Part shown: piece after piece, positions 52,677-61,401 of the stretch
Numbering within the stretch: position 1 is the stretch's first letter
Layout of the letters: each line of letters starts with the position of its first letter
Assembly (NCBI RefSeq): GCF_008629675.1
Contig: NZ_VWOX01000004.1
Location: forward strand, 186,001 to 250,000
Direction: 5' to 3'
From: Roseiconus nitratireducens
GTDB lineage: Bacteria; Planctomycetota; Planctomycetia; Pirellulales; Pirellulaceae
DNA length: 64,000 bases
Notes under the pieces: generated by a model
Seen by the model: only the letters and a program-made list of their open reading frames with translations
Told to the model about the DNA's origin: nothing
Database searches by the model: none
Made by a program: the position numbers and the translations under genes

Positions 52677-53486
52677 ATGGAGGATTGGATGCCAGCCGCA
52701 GTATCAACGGACGACGAAATCCTAGAGGTTTGGAAGCAATTCAAACAAACCGATAAGGATGCCGAAGAATACGAACCGCTGCGTAATCGCTTGGTCGAGC
52801 GTTACATGCCGCTGGTTCGCTACAACGGCGAACGCATCTGGCAGCGACTGCCCGACGGCGTCGAGCTGGACGATCTGATCAGCGCCGGAATTTTCGGACT
52901 GATGGACGCGATCGATGCCTACGACATGGATCGGGGCGTCAAATTCGAAACGTACTGCGTTCCGCGAATTCGCGGCGCCATGTTGGACGAGCTTCGCACC
53001 ATGGACTGGGTGCCTCGCCTGGTTCGCAGCAAAGCCAGCAAGCTGGCCGTCGCCAAGAAGAAACTGGAGACTCGATTCGGACGCCCGCCGTCGGTCCAGG
53101 AATTGGCCGAACACATGGAGCTGTCGATCGCCGAAGTCGAGAAGATGGAATCTGACGCGAATGCCGTCGGCGTCGTCTCGCTGAACAAGAAGTGGTACGA
53201 AACCGACAGCTACAAGGACGTCCGAGAAATCGACATCCTGGAAGATAAGAAGGGTGAAGATCCGACCCGCCGCGTGCAAAAGAACGACCTCATGCGGCTG
53301 GTCACCAAAGGGCTCAACCGCAACGAGCGTCTGATCATCATTCTGTACTACTACGAAGAACTGACGATGAAGGAGATCGGCGCAACGCTGGACCTTTCCG
53401 AGTCGCGCGTCAGCCAGATGCACACTTCCATCGTCAACCGTCTGCAAATGCAACTGGGACGTCGGCGCGTCGAGTTCGGCACCTGA
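52677..53486 (+). CDS. fliA: Flagellar sigma factor FliA (sigma-28/WhiG type)
   Basis: FliA directs RNA polymerase to late flagellar and motility promoters. The 269-aa product lacks region 1. Region 2 has RYMPLVRYNGERIWQRLPDGVELDDLISAGI and then FETYCVPRIRGAMLDELRTMDWVPR; region 3 has RFGRPPSVQELAEHM; region 4 has LNRNERLIIILYYYEELTMKEIG. It starts at ATG 52677 (or ATG 52689) with GGAAAC upstream. The regulon cannot be listed here, but a candidate site precedes fliP. An intrinsic terminator follows at 53582-53609. Confidence 0.95.
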   Translation: MEDWMPAAVSTDDEILEVWKQFKQTDKDAEEYEPLRNRLVERYMPLVRYNGERIWQRLPDGVELDDLISAGIFGLMDAIDAYDMDRGVKFETYCVPRIRGAMLDELRTMDWVPRLVRSKASKLAVAKKKLETRFGRPPSVQELAEHMELSIAEVEKMESDANAVGVVSLNKKWYETDSYKDVREIDILEDKKGEDPTRRVQKNDLMRLVTKGLNRNERLIIILYYYEELTMKEIGATLDLSESRVSQMHTSIVNRLQMQLGRRRVEFGT

Positions 53487-53581
53487 GGCCGAACAGACTC
53501 TTTGCTCCGTGTTGGCGATCCACCCGGCACCAACACGACGACGGTCTTGAATCAAATCTACCGGCTGCCACCCGGTCTTCG

Positions 53582-53609
53582 GCCCGGCGCGAAAGCGTCG
53601 GGCTTTTTT
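53582..53609 (+). terminator. Intrinsic terminator after fliA
   Basis: A 9-bp stem (53582-53590 with 53595-53603, one G.T pair), a GAAA tetraloop and TTTTTT. It closes the flhA-flhF-fliA block. Confidence 0.88.
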
Positions 53610-53654
53610 GTTGGCTGCTCGACCCATCGAATGTGACTCGACATGCCGATCGGC

Positions 53655-53669
53655 GGGGCAGGGCAGGGG
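53655..53669 (+). repeat. GGGGCAGGGCAGGG(G) dispersed motif
   Basis: It is in the 5' region of the SMP-30/esterase gene, upstream of the preferred start codon. Confidence 0.7.
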
Positions 53670-53764
53670 ACCACTCCCGGCGTTCTCCCGGGGCACGCCG
53701 ACGGAGTATCATGTTTCGGCGTCACCGTCGGCGCATTTCGTCCCATTTGCCCAGGCATCCCGGA

Positions 53765-55495
53765 ATGATCCGATCCTTGCTGTTGCCCGTCTTGATCGTC
53801 GCGGCGACGTCGCCGCTGGTGCCCCCCAACGCTGCCATCGCCGGCCGACCCGTGTTGCGTCCCGACGATCGCCCGATGCTTGTCAGTGATGATTTCGAAC
53901 TGGCCGACGGCGCCGCCTGGGACGGGGCAGCGACCCTGTACGTGCCCGACGTCAAAGGCCGAAAGTTGTTGGCGTTCAATCTTCGCAAACCGGATCAACC
54001 GCCCAAAACGGTTCTGGACTCGCTGGCCATTTCCGGGACATGTTTCCAGCTGGGCCAGCTGTACCTGGCCGACAACCGGGACGCGAGAATCCTGACGTTC
54101 CAGCCGGGCGGCGAGATCAAGACGTTTGCCGCCTTCGATTCGCAAGAACGCCCCAACGACTTGGCCGTCGATGCCGAGGGCAACGTCTACACGACGCTCA
54201 CCCGCCAAGGCCTGGTGCGCAAGATCACACCGGAGGGAAACCAGTCAATCATCGCCAACGGTTTGGATTCACCCAACGGCATCGCGCTCTCGCCGTCGGG
54301 AAAACGGCTGTACGTCTCCTCAGCGCGGCTGGGAGTCATCTTTCGCATCGATTTGACCGGCGACCAGCCCAGCGGCGACGCTGCCGAACTTTTTTGCCAG
54401 TTGCCCGCAACCACCGACGGCTACAAGGGCGACGGGATGTGCGTCGACCGGGCCGGCAACCTGTACGTCTGTGGTGCCCAGTCGGTCGTCGTCTTCGATC
54501 CGTCCGGCGATCTGATCAGCACGCTGACGACTCCCCAACGCCCGATCAACGTGACAATCGCCGGCACGCAGGGCCGGACCTTGTTTGTCAGCACCTTTGG
54601 CGGTTTGTATCAGCACGATCTGTCTGCCTATGGTGTGATGCCAAATCGTCCGACGCAGCCGCAGAACGACGACTCGCCAACCTCGACCGCGATCCCCGAT
54701 GGCATCCGGGCCGAGTTCAATCGGGTTTATGCGGTCGACGGAAAACGTGAATTGCTGATGGACCTGTTCGTGCCGCAATCAAACGATGCGGCCAAACCGG
54801 CTGTCATCGTTGTCCACGGTGGCGGCTGGATCAATGGTGACAAAACAAAGTTTCGGGCCCTGGCGATTCGGTTGGCAGAACGGGGGTATGTGACCGCGGC
54901 GATCGAGTACCGCTTGGCTCACGAAGCCACGTTTCCCGCCGGCGTCCGCGACTGCAACGCGGCAACCGTTTACCTGCGATCGCAGGCGAAGGAGTTGGGC
55001 ATTGACCCGAAGCGCATCGCCGCGGTCGGCGGTTCGGCCGGAGGCCACTTGGTCGGGCTGATGGCGGCGGGCGACGACGTACCCGAGTTGAAGTCTCCCG
55101 CGGATCGTGATGCCGACTCGTCCCTGGCCGCCGCGGTTGTCATGGCGGGCCCCTTGGAAATCGCCACCGGTCCGGTCGCCGAACGTTCCATCCACCAGCG
55201 GGATCAATCCAACAGCAACGTCTGGTTGGACGGGAATCTGACCGAATGCCCGCAGTTGTACCACCTGGCCGACGCCCTGGAAAAAATCGACGCCTCGATG
55301 CCCCCGACTCTGTTCCTGTGCGGCAGCCAGGACAACCCGGATCGCAACGAAAAAGCGAGGGACAAGATGAACGCCCTCAACATTCCGAACCAGATCGTTG
55401 TCCACGAAGGCGCCAAGCATGGACATTGGAACCGAGCCGACTGGATCTCCCAAGTGGTTTCCGATATCGATGACTTCCTGAAAAAGCATCTCTGA
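53765..55495 (+). CDS. SMP-30-like beta-propeller fused to an alpha/beta-hydrolase esterase
   Basis: A 576-aa product from ATG 53765 with a signal peptide (residues 1-28). The frame also opens upstream at 53711 and 53633. Residues 40-310 form an SMP-30/gluconolactonase-type propeller (ERPNDLAVDAEGNVYTT, GLDSPNGIALSPSGKRLYV). Residues 315-576 form an esterase: HGGGW (351-355, oxyanion hole), GGSAGG (422-427) with nucleophile Ser424, and a C-terminal AKHGHW with the likely catalytic His552. The combination suggests a lactone- or ester-cleaving periplasmic enzyme acting on sugar-derived substrates. Confidence 0.86.
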   Translation: MIRSLLLPVLIVAATSPLVPPNAAIAGRPVLRPDDRPMLVSDDFELADGAAWDGAATLYVPDVKGRKLLAFNLRKPDQPPKTVLDSLAISGTCFQLGQLYLADNRDARILTFQPGGEIKTFAAFDSQERPNDLAVDAEGNVYTTLTRQGLVRKITPEGNQSIIANGLDSPNGIALSPSGKRLYVSSARLGVIFRIDLTGDQPSGDAAELFCQLPATTDGYKGDGMCVDRAGNLYVCGAQSVVVFDPSGDLISTLTTPQRPINVTIAGTQGRTLFVSTFGGLYQHDLSAYGVMPNRPTQPQNDDSPTSTAIPDGIRAEFNRVYAVDGKRELLMDLFVPQSNDAAKPAVIVVHGGGWINGDKTKFRALAIRLAERGYVTAAIEYRLAHEATFPAGVRDCNAATVYLRSQAKELGIDPKRIAAVGGSAGGHLVGLMAAGDDVPELKSPADRDADSSLAAAVVMAGPLEIATGPVAERSIHQRDQSNSNVWLDGNLTECPQLYHLADALEKIDASMPPTLFLCGSQDNPDRNEKARDKMNALNIPNQIVVHEGAKHGHWNRADWISQVVSDIDDFLKKHL

Positions 55496-55601
55496 TAACG
55501 ACCGGTTCGCCGAATCCGGTTCAGCGGCGACCGTGTCCTGACGAATTGCCGTCGCCGAGCTTTGTTTTTCATCCGACACCTCGCAGATCGTTGAATCTCC
55601 A

Positions 55602-56792
55602 TTGCGCGTCGCCCACATCATCACACGAATGATCATTGGCGGTGCGCAGGAAAACACGCTGCTGAATTGTCGCGACTTGATTGACCAGTACGGCGACGAC
55701 GTGATGTTGATCACGGGACCGGCGCTCGGCCCCGAAGGCGACCTGTTACAGCGTTCAGGTTTCGCGGACGCCGGCGACGGTCGGGGCAGGGCAGGGGAGT
55801 TGCGAATCAAGCTGCTTCCGGATTTACGCCGCAACATCGATCCGCTGCGAGACCTGCGGGCGGCACGCGCGATCCGTCGCACCCTGGCCGAATTTGATCC
55901 GCAAGTGGTCCACACCCACAGCGCCAAGGCCGGATTGCTGGGGCGTCATGCCGCCTGGTCGATGGGGATTCCTGCGGTCATCCATTCGGTGCACGGTGCG
56001 CCGTTCCATCGCTTCCAGCCACGTCCAGCGCGAGAGTTCTTTCGACGTTGCGAACGGTGGGCGGGATCCCGATGCCATCATTTGATTTCGGTTGCCGATG
56101 CGATGACCGACCTGATGGTCCAGGCCGGCGTCGCGCCGAGAGAGAAATTCACCACGGTCTACAGCGGAATGGATGTCGATCCTTTCCTGGCAGCGGATCG
56201 CCATCGCGACGCGGTTCGGGCCAAGTACGGTATTCTCGCTGACCAGGTGGTGATCGGCAAAATCGCCCGTCTGTTTCACCTCAAGGGTCATGACGATTTG
56301 ATTGCAGCGGCCCAGGCGGTCGTCCGTCAGTGCCCGCAGGTGGTCTTTCTGCTGGTCGGAAGCGGCATCCTGGAAGACGCCTTGAAGGCCCGAATCGAAT
56401 CCCTGCAACTTGGCCGTCACTTCATTTTCACCGGCTTGGTGCCGCCCGAGGACGTCCCGCCGCTGATCGGCGCGATGGACGTGCTGGTCCACACGTCTCT
56501 GCGTGAGGGGCTGGCACGGGCGTTGCCGCAGGCCTTGATCGCCGGGAAACCGGCGGTCAGTTACGACGTCGACGGCGCCCGCGAAGTGGTGATCTCTGAC
56601 CAGACCGGGTTTCTGATCCCGGCACGCCAAACGGCGGCCCTGGGGGACGCGCTGATCCGTCTGAGCCAAGACAGTGGCTTGCGGCAGCGGCTGGGCGGAG
56701 AAGGGCGGCGACGCTTCACCGAGCAATTCCGTCACGAGACGATGACCCGGCGGATTCGCGAGATTTACAGCCGATTCACGGGCGAAAGCTAG
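55602..56792 (+). CDS. Glycosyltransferase family 4
   Basis: A 396-aa GT4-type protein from TTG 55602. The N-terminal Rossmann part has HIITRMIIGGAQENTLLNC, a typical GT4 start, and VVHTHSAKAGLLGR. The C-terminal half has VIGKIARLFHLKGHDDLIAAA, then HTSLREGLARALPQALIAGKPA with the conserved Glu (EGLA). It probably transfers a sugar for cell-surface polysaccharide synthesis. A GGGGCAGGGCAGGGG motif (55783-55797) encodes RGRAGE at about residues 61-66. Confidence 0.9.
   Translation: MRVAHIITRMIIGGAQENTLLNCRDLIDQYGDDVMLITGPALGPEGDLLQRSGFADAGDGRGRAGELRIKLLPDLRRNIDPLRDLRAARAIRRTLAEFDPQVVHTHSAKAGLLGRHAAWSMGIPAVIHSVHGAPFHRFQPRPAREFFRRCERWAGSRCHHLISVADAMTDLMVQAGVAPREKFTTVYSGMDVDPFLAADRHRDAVRAKYGILADQVVIGKIARLFHLKGHDDLIAAAQAVVRQCPQVVFLLVGSGILEDALKARIESLQLGRHFIFTGLVPPEDVPPLIGAMDVLVHTSLREGLARALPQALIAGKPAVSYDVDGAREVVISDQTGFLIPARQTAALGDALIRLSQDSGLRQRLGGEGRRRFTEQFRHETMTRRIREIYSRFTGES
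55783..55797 (+). repeat. GGGGCAGGGCAGGG(G) dispersed motif in the glycosyltransferase gene
   Basis: It reads RGRAGE, in the same frame as the copy in fliP. Confidence 0.7.
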
Positions 56793-56804
56793 CCTCCGGG
56801 CGGC

Positions 56805-56816
56805 GGGGCAGGGCAG
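56805..56816 (+). repeat. GGGGCAGGGCAG dispersed motif (shorter)
   Basis: It is located 12 nt past the glycosyltransferase stop. Confidence 0.6.
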
Positions 56817-56970
56817 TTCTGCTGCGGATCCAGCCTTTCGCGTCAGGGGCCGCGTCAACTATCATGCCGCTTCTAACGGTTGGTGAACCTTTGGCAAATG
56901 AGGCAAAGTTTTCCGCTCTTCCAGGCGCACCACCCCCCTCTCTGGCGCCCTCCCGTCCGCACGGTGACTG

Positions 56971-57921
56971 ATGACCAAGACCCGCGATTTCTACGGACCC
57001 TATCGGCTGACCCGGCTGATCCGATCTGGATCAACCGCCGAGGTCTGGGAAGCAGTCGAAGAGCACGAACAAAAGCGCTACGCGCTGAAGATCCTGAAGG
57101 CCTCGATGGCGAAGGACAAGTCCGAAGTCGCGATGTTGAAACACGAGTACAACGTCGGACAGGATCTGCAGAACAGCCCGCGAATCATCAAGATCCTGGA
57201 TTTCAAGACCGCCAACGACCGGCCGTTCCTGGTGCTGGAGCTGTTTAGCGAATTGAACATCAAACAGGCACTGCGACGCGGACCAGATTCGCTGGCCTTC
57301 ATGCTGGACAAGATCATCGAACAGGCCGCCGAGGGCCTGTACTACATGCACACCCGCGGCTGGATCCACTTGGACGTCAAGCCGGACAATTTCCTGGTCA
57401 GCCGTGACGGCGAAACCAAGTTGATCGACTTCACCATTTCGGAGAAGAAGAAGACCGGGCTGAGCAAGATCTTTCACCGCGCCAGTTTGGCCAAGGGCAC
57501 CCGCAGCTACATGGCGCCCGAACAGATCCGCCGCAAGATTTGCGACGAGCGCACCGACATTTATTCGTTCGGCTGCGTGCTGTTCGAAATGGCGACCGGC
57601 AAACCGCCGTACACCGGCGACACCCCGAACGACTTGCTGAATCGCCACCTTCAGTCGTCGATCCCGAGCGCGATCGCCTACAACAAAAACATCAGCAAGC
57701 CATTCGCCGACTTGATCAAATCGATGATGGCCAAGAGCCCGGCGGACCGACCGCCATCGCTGTGGGAATTCCTGAAGGAAATCCGATCGATGGAATTATT
57801 CAACAAGCGACCTCGCAAACCCGAGATCAGTGTGTTCGACAACATGCCGGGAATCCGAGGCGCCGACGACATGATCCGCAAACCGTCACGCGACGAACTG
57901 GAACCAGAAGAGGAAACCTGA
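56971..57921 (+). CDS. Soluble Ser/Thr protein kinase, directly upstream of accA
   Basis: A 316-aa protein that is essentially one kinase domain, without a TM helix. The glycine loop is weak (RSGSTAEV, 18-25). Lys40 is present in YALKILK. The catalytic loop is HLDVKPDN (133-140), and DFT replaces DFG (153-155). TRSYMAPEQ (177-185) marks the activation segment end. The HLD and DFT variants keep the catalytic Asp, Asn and metal Asp, so it is probably active. accA starts 3 nt after its stop, making an operon likely. Confidence 0.9.
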   Translation: MTKTRDFYGPYRLTRLIRSGSTAEVWEAVEEHEQKRYALKILKASMAKDKSEVAMLKHEYNVGQDLQNSPRIIKILDFKTANDRPFLVLELFSELNIKQALRRGPDSLAFMLDKIIEQAAEGLYYMHTRGWIHLDVKPDNFLVSRDGETKLIDFTISEKKKTGLSKIFHRASLAKGTRSYMAPEQIRRKICDERTDIYSFGCVLFEMATGKPPYTGDTPNDLLNRHLQSSIPSAIAYNKNISKPFADLIKSMMAKSPADRPPSLWEFLKEIRSMELFNKRPRKPEISVFDNMPGIRGADDMIRKPSRDELEPEEET

Positions 57922-57924
57922 TCG

Positions 57925-58890
57925 ATGGCCGGACCCGGACTCGATTTTGAAACTGAGATCGCGGAACTCGAAAGCCGCATTAGCACGCTGGAACGTCAAA
58001 CCGAACGCGATGACGAATCCGAAGGCGAATTGAGAAGCTTGCGGATCGATTTGGCGAAGCAACTCCGTGAAGTCTACTCATCGCTCGACCCTTGGCAGAC
58101 CGTTCAAGTCGCCCGCCACAAGAATCGACCGTACACCAGAGACTACCTGAATCTGGCCTTCGACGATTTTGTCGAACTTCACGGCGACAAACACTACGGT
58201 GACGATCGCGCGATGCTGTCCGGCTTCGCCAAACTTGACCGCTTCAAAGTCATGGTGCTGGGCCATCAAAAGGGCCGGACCTTCAAAGAACGCGCCGCGT
58301 GCCACTTCGGTTGCGCCCATCCGGAAGGCTATCGCAAAGCGATGTCGAAGATGCGGCTGGCCGAAAAGTACAAGCTGCCGCTGATCTGCTTCATCGACAC
58401 CCCGGGCGCCTATCCGGGCGTCGGGGCCGAAGAACGCGGCCAGGCGCAAGTGATCGCCGAAAGCATGTTCAAAATGAGCCAGCTGAAAACCCCGATCATT
58501 TGCATCGTGATCGGCGAAGGCGGTTCCGGAGGCGCACTGGGAATCGGCGTGGGTGACCGAATCGCCGTCATGCAACACGCCTATTACAGCGTGATCAGCC
58601 CCGAAGGCTGTGCGGGCATCTTGTGGAAAAGCCACGAACACGCCCCCAAGGCCGCCGCGGCGCTGCGATTCACCAGCGACAACCTGCAACGGCTGGGCGT
58701 GGTCGACGATGTCCTGGACGAACCGCTCGGCGGAGCCCATCGCGATCACCATCAGATGGCGTCGCGGATGAAAACCTATCTCTCGCGGACACTGACGGAC
58801 CTGGAATCCAAAAGCATGGATCAGCTGCTTGATGCCCGCTACGAGAAGTTCCGACGCATCGGCGTGTTCCTGGAATCGGCGTCAGCCTGA
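57925..58890 (+). CDS. accA: Acetyl-CoA carboxylase carboxyltransferase subunit alpha
   Basis: AccA is half of the carboxyltransferase that makes malonyl-CoA for fatty acid synthesis. The 321-aa product has GDKHYGDDRAMLSGFAKLDR, then KLPLICFIDTPGAYPGVGAEERGQ and IGEGGSGGALGIGVGDRIAVM, followed by YYSVISPEGCAGILWK, all family hallmarks. A Ser/Thr kinase gene lies 3 nt upstream. The stop codon sits in an 11-bp hairpin (58874-58898). Confidence 0.96.
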   Translation: MAGPGLDFETEIAELESRISTLERQTERDDESEGELRSLRIDLAKQLREVYSSLDPWQTVQVARHKNRPYTRDYLNLAFDDFVELHGDKHYGDDRAMLSGFAKLDRFKVMVLGHQKGRTFKERAACHFGCAHPEGYRKAMSKMRLAEKYKLPLICFIDTPGAYPGVGAEERGQAQVIAESMFKMSQLKTPIICIVIGEGGSGGALGIGVGDRIAVMQHAYYSVISPEGCAGILWKSHEHAPKAAAALRFTSDNLQRLGVVDDVLDEPLGGAHRDHHQMASRMKTYLSRTLTDLESKSMDQLLDARYEKFRRIGVFLESASA

Positions 58891-58898
58891 CGCCGATT
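58874..58898 (+). terminator. Hairpin over the accA stop codon
   Basis: AATCGGCGTCA (58874-58884) pairs with TGACGCCGATT (58888-58898) over a GCC loop. There is no T-tract. It could be a weak terminator or an mRNA 3'-end stabiliser. Confidence 0.45.
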
Positions 58899-59491
58899 CA
58901 TTGGTTGTCGACAACCGAGCGCCACGGCGGGCTTGGTTGTCGACAACCAACCAAATGACGCCGCAGCGGCCTCGGCGACGGCCGTTGATCGAAGCAGCGA
59001 ATCCGGTCACGCCGACGGCCAATCTTTCGGCGGCCGGCAAGCGGCGATCACTCCACCGAGAGGGACCGCGACAAACGACAGCGGCGAGCACTTCAATGGA
59101 CCTCCAAGCAGTCCACGACTGGGTCGTCACGCAGCCGATGAAAGCCACCAGGGAAGCAGCCAAAGACGGCAATTTGCCGGGCAAAACACCGCTTCCGCAA
59201 CGTCCGATAATCACTCTTATGTTGTATTGAGTGTCGAAAAACCCCCGTGTTTGAGCGAATTCCCGGTCTGGTGGCTGCTCGCATTGCGACTCGGCACGTT
59301 CCACTGCCCGGCTACACGAAGACGGCGTGGGATTCGCGGCCGACAGCATCCCGCTAAGCGACCAACGCACCACTGTTTAACACACGGTTGGTCAACTCGA
59401 ATGACCGCCGTTGCCGCCGTCGCCAGACAGCTGACGACCAGGCTCTGAGCAGCACCGCTGCGTGTGCTGTCGGACGTGGAGGAGCGCTTTG
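58891..59491. other. Gene-free stretch with two SalI-type palindromes
   Basis: About 600 bp between the convergent accA and cvpA genes. GGTTGTCGACAACC lies at 58903-58916 and TTGGTTGTCGACAACCAA at 58933-58950. The rest has short open frames without family resemblance. Confidence 0.5.
58903..58950. promoter_or_regulatory. Duplicated palindrome, possible operator or hairpin pair
   Basis: Two perfect copies of GGTTGTCGACAACC begin 32 bp apart, about three helical turns. Two identical dyads at this spacing would suit a dimeric DNA-binding protein, but both lie downstream of accA and of cvpA, not in an obvious promoter. They could also be transcribed hairpins. Confidence 0.4.
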
Positions 59492-60217
59492 CTACTGCCG
59501 CCGCCACCCGGCGGGACGAGCGATCGTTGACGGGCCACCGATCGACGGATTAGCCGGGGGCTGCGACGTCGCGGGGGATGGCGTCTGGAAGGACTGCCAG
59601 TCCTGCTGCCATTCGGAGATCGTCTGTGGCGTCAGTCCCGTCGCCCCGTCACCCGATCCCGGGACGAAGGGCGCCGCCGGAGACGAGGAACCTCCTATCG
59701 CCTGGTCCTGGAACTGAGCGTCGAATCGATCCAGGTAGGGACGGACGAAGTGATGGATTTCCGGCGGGATCACCGATTCGCTGCGGTCCAGATTGCGGGC
59801 GATGAATCGGCCGGTACCGCTCGCCACGATTTTAGTGCGGACCGAATCTCCCATCAGCGTCACGGCAAACAGGGTGATCAAGGTGCAGTACAACGCCCCC
59901 TTCAACAGCCCAAACAAAAAACCGATCTGTCGATCGAATTCTTTCAATCGCATCCGGTCGATCGTCTGCCGAACCATGTTGAACCCGACCCACACCACCA
60001 GCGATGTCCCGACGAACAGGATCAGCATGGCCAAGAACCGGTTCCACGGCGGCTCCGCCTGGATCGACTGGCTGAGCGGTTCGCGGAATCGATACGCGAC
60101 AAAGTAGCTGAACACGATCGAGGCGATTGACGCCAGTTGCCAGGCGAAACCTTTGACGGCGCCGAACAGGCCGGCCGACACCAGCACGACCAACATCACG
60201 ATGTCGTAGATCTCCAC
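59492..60217 (-). CDS. CvpA family membrane protein
   Basis: A 241-aa product from GTG 60217 (AGAAAGG a few nt upstream). Four TM segments lie in the first 140 residues. The CvpA-family start EIYDIVMLVVLVSAGLFGAVKGFAWQ and later FDRQIGFLFGLLKGAL fit. A soluble, Pro/Ser/Gln-rich tail (about 175-241) is longer than usual. CvpA proteins are inner-membrane proteins linked to colicin V production and envelope stress. The frame is open upstream to 60391, but that part translates 5' repeats. Confidence 0.86.
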   Translation of the reverse strand: MEIYDIVMLVVLVSAGLFGAVKGFAWQLASIASIVFSYFVAYRFREPLSQSIQAEPPWNRFLAMLILFVGTSLVVWVGFNMVRQTIDRMRLKEFDRQIGFLFGLLKGALYCTLITLFAVTLMGDSVRTKIVASGTGRFIARNLDRSESVIPPEIHHFVRPYLDRFDAQFQDQAIGGSSSPAAPFVPGSGDGATGLTPQTISEWQQDWQSFQTPSPATSQPPANPSIGGPSTIARPAGWRRQ

Positions 60218-60537
60218 GAAACCTTTCTCGTTCGGACAGGGGGCGGGAGCGCGTCGCACGGTACCAATGGCTGGGGGACCAATGGCTGGGGACCGACGGG
60301 CGAGTACCGACGGGCGGGGGCGGCGCGCGAAACCGATTGACAGCAAATACGTTTCCCCCGGCGCCCGGCACCGAGGGGCAACTGACACCAAGGGTCCGGG
60401 AGCGACTTATAGAGAAGTCGGGCGTGAAAACGAAGAGCGATTCGGCTTGGCACCAACCGCGCGAAAGCGGTATGTACCAGGATGCTTTCTCCGCAGTCCC
60501 CCGCCCTGCACCGCCATTTCGATCATCAGTTTCCAGC
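60218..60537. other. Spacer between divergent cvpA and DUF457-type genes
   Basis: About 320 bp with a tandem-repeat block (60262-60316). No promoter assigned. Confidence 0.5.
60262..60316. repeat. Tandem repeat upstream of cvpA
   Basis: Two units of accaatggctgggg, then two of accgacgggcg. They lie 45 bp upstream of the cvpA start. Confidence 0.75.
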
Positions 60538-61353
60538 GTGGCCGATTTTAAAACGCACATTAGCGTCAGCACGCTCACCGGGATCGCCTACGGTTACTGG
60601 GGTGTGACGACCCAATCCATGACGCTGGAAAACGGCATGATTGCCGGAGGCCTGTGTTCGGTCAGCGGGATGCTTCCCGACCTGGACAGCGATAGCGGCG
60701 TTCCGCTGCGAGAGATCAGCATGTTCGTCGCGGCGGTCGTCCCGGTGATGATGATCCAACGCTTTCGCGACTACGGACTCTCGCACGAATCGATGGCGCT
60801 GGGTGCGATGTTGATCTACGTCGCGATCCGCTTCGGTTTGTTTGAATTCTTCAAACGATTCACGATCCACCGGGGCATGTGGCACAGTTTGCCCGCGGCG
60901 GCGTCGGCCGGCCTGATCACTTACCTGGTCACTCCCTGCGAAAGCGATGGCGTCCGAGCCTACAAGGCGTTCGGCGTGGTGCTGGGATTTCTGGTGCACC
61001 TGATCCTGGACGAGATCTGGGCCGTCGAAGTCGGTGTCGGACGGATCCGCACCAAAAAATCATTCGGAACCGCCCTGAAGTTCTTCGGCTCCGATCCGAT
61101 TTCCAACGTCGGGATTTATGCCATCCTGTTCGGGCTGATTTACACCGCGTGGAGCGACAACGAAATCGCGGCCAGATTGCGGGAGAGAGCCAAGTACGAC
61201 CTGACAGCCCCGGGGTGGCAGATCGACGCCGATCCGTCTCCGGGCAGCTGGCCCCAGCGGGGTTGGACCAAACCCAATCTCCAGGACCCGGCCTGGCAAC
61301 CGCCGCAATTCGGAATCGGAAACTCGACGTCCGATGAAAGTCGGTGGAAATAA
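60538..61353 (+). CDS. Membrane-bound metal-dependent hydrolase (DUF457/YdjM type)
   Basis: A 271-aa product from GTG 60538, starting VADFKTHISVSTLTGIAYGYWG. About five TM segments carry conserved polar sites: GGLCSVSGMLPDLDSDSG, TIHRGMWHSLP and VHLILDEIWAVEVG. The His/Asp set is that of the YdjM/DUF457 family, which has been annotated as membrane-bound metal-dependent hydrolases. The C-terminal part (about 200-271) is soluble and Pro-rich. The frame is open from 60337, but earlier residues are not conserved. Confidence 0.82.
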   Translation: MADFKTHISVSTLTGIAYGYWGVTTQSMTLENGMIAGGLCSVSGMLPDLDSDSGVPLREISMFVAAVVPVMMIQRFRDYGLSHESMALGAMLIYVAIRFGLFEFFKRFTIHRGMWHSLPAAASAGLITYLVTPCESDGVRAYKAFGVVLGFLVHLILDEIWAVEVGVGRIRTKKSFGTALKFFGSDPISNVGIYAILFGLIYTAWSDNEIAARLRERAKYDLTAPGWQIDADPSPGSWPQRGWTKPNLQDPAWQPPQFGIGNSTSDESRWK

Positions 61354-61401
61354 AATCGGCATACCACTCATCGCCGTGGTGCCGCGTTGATCCTTCCCGC
61401 C

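Noticed and set aside
56971..57921. Pseudokinase reading of the accA-linked kinase
   Set aside because: Lys40, the catalytic Asp and Asn of HLDVKPDN and the Asp of DFT are present, so loss of activity is not supported.
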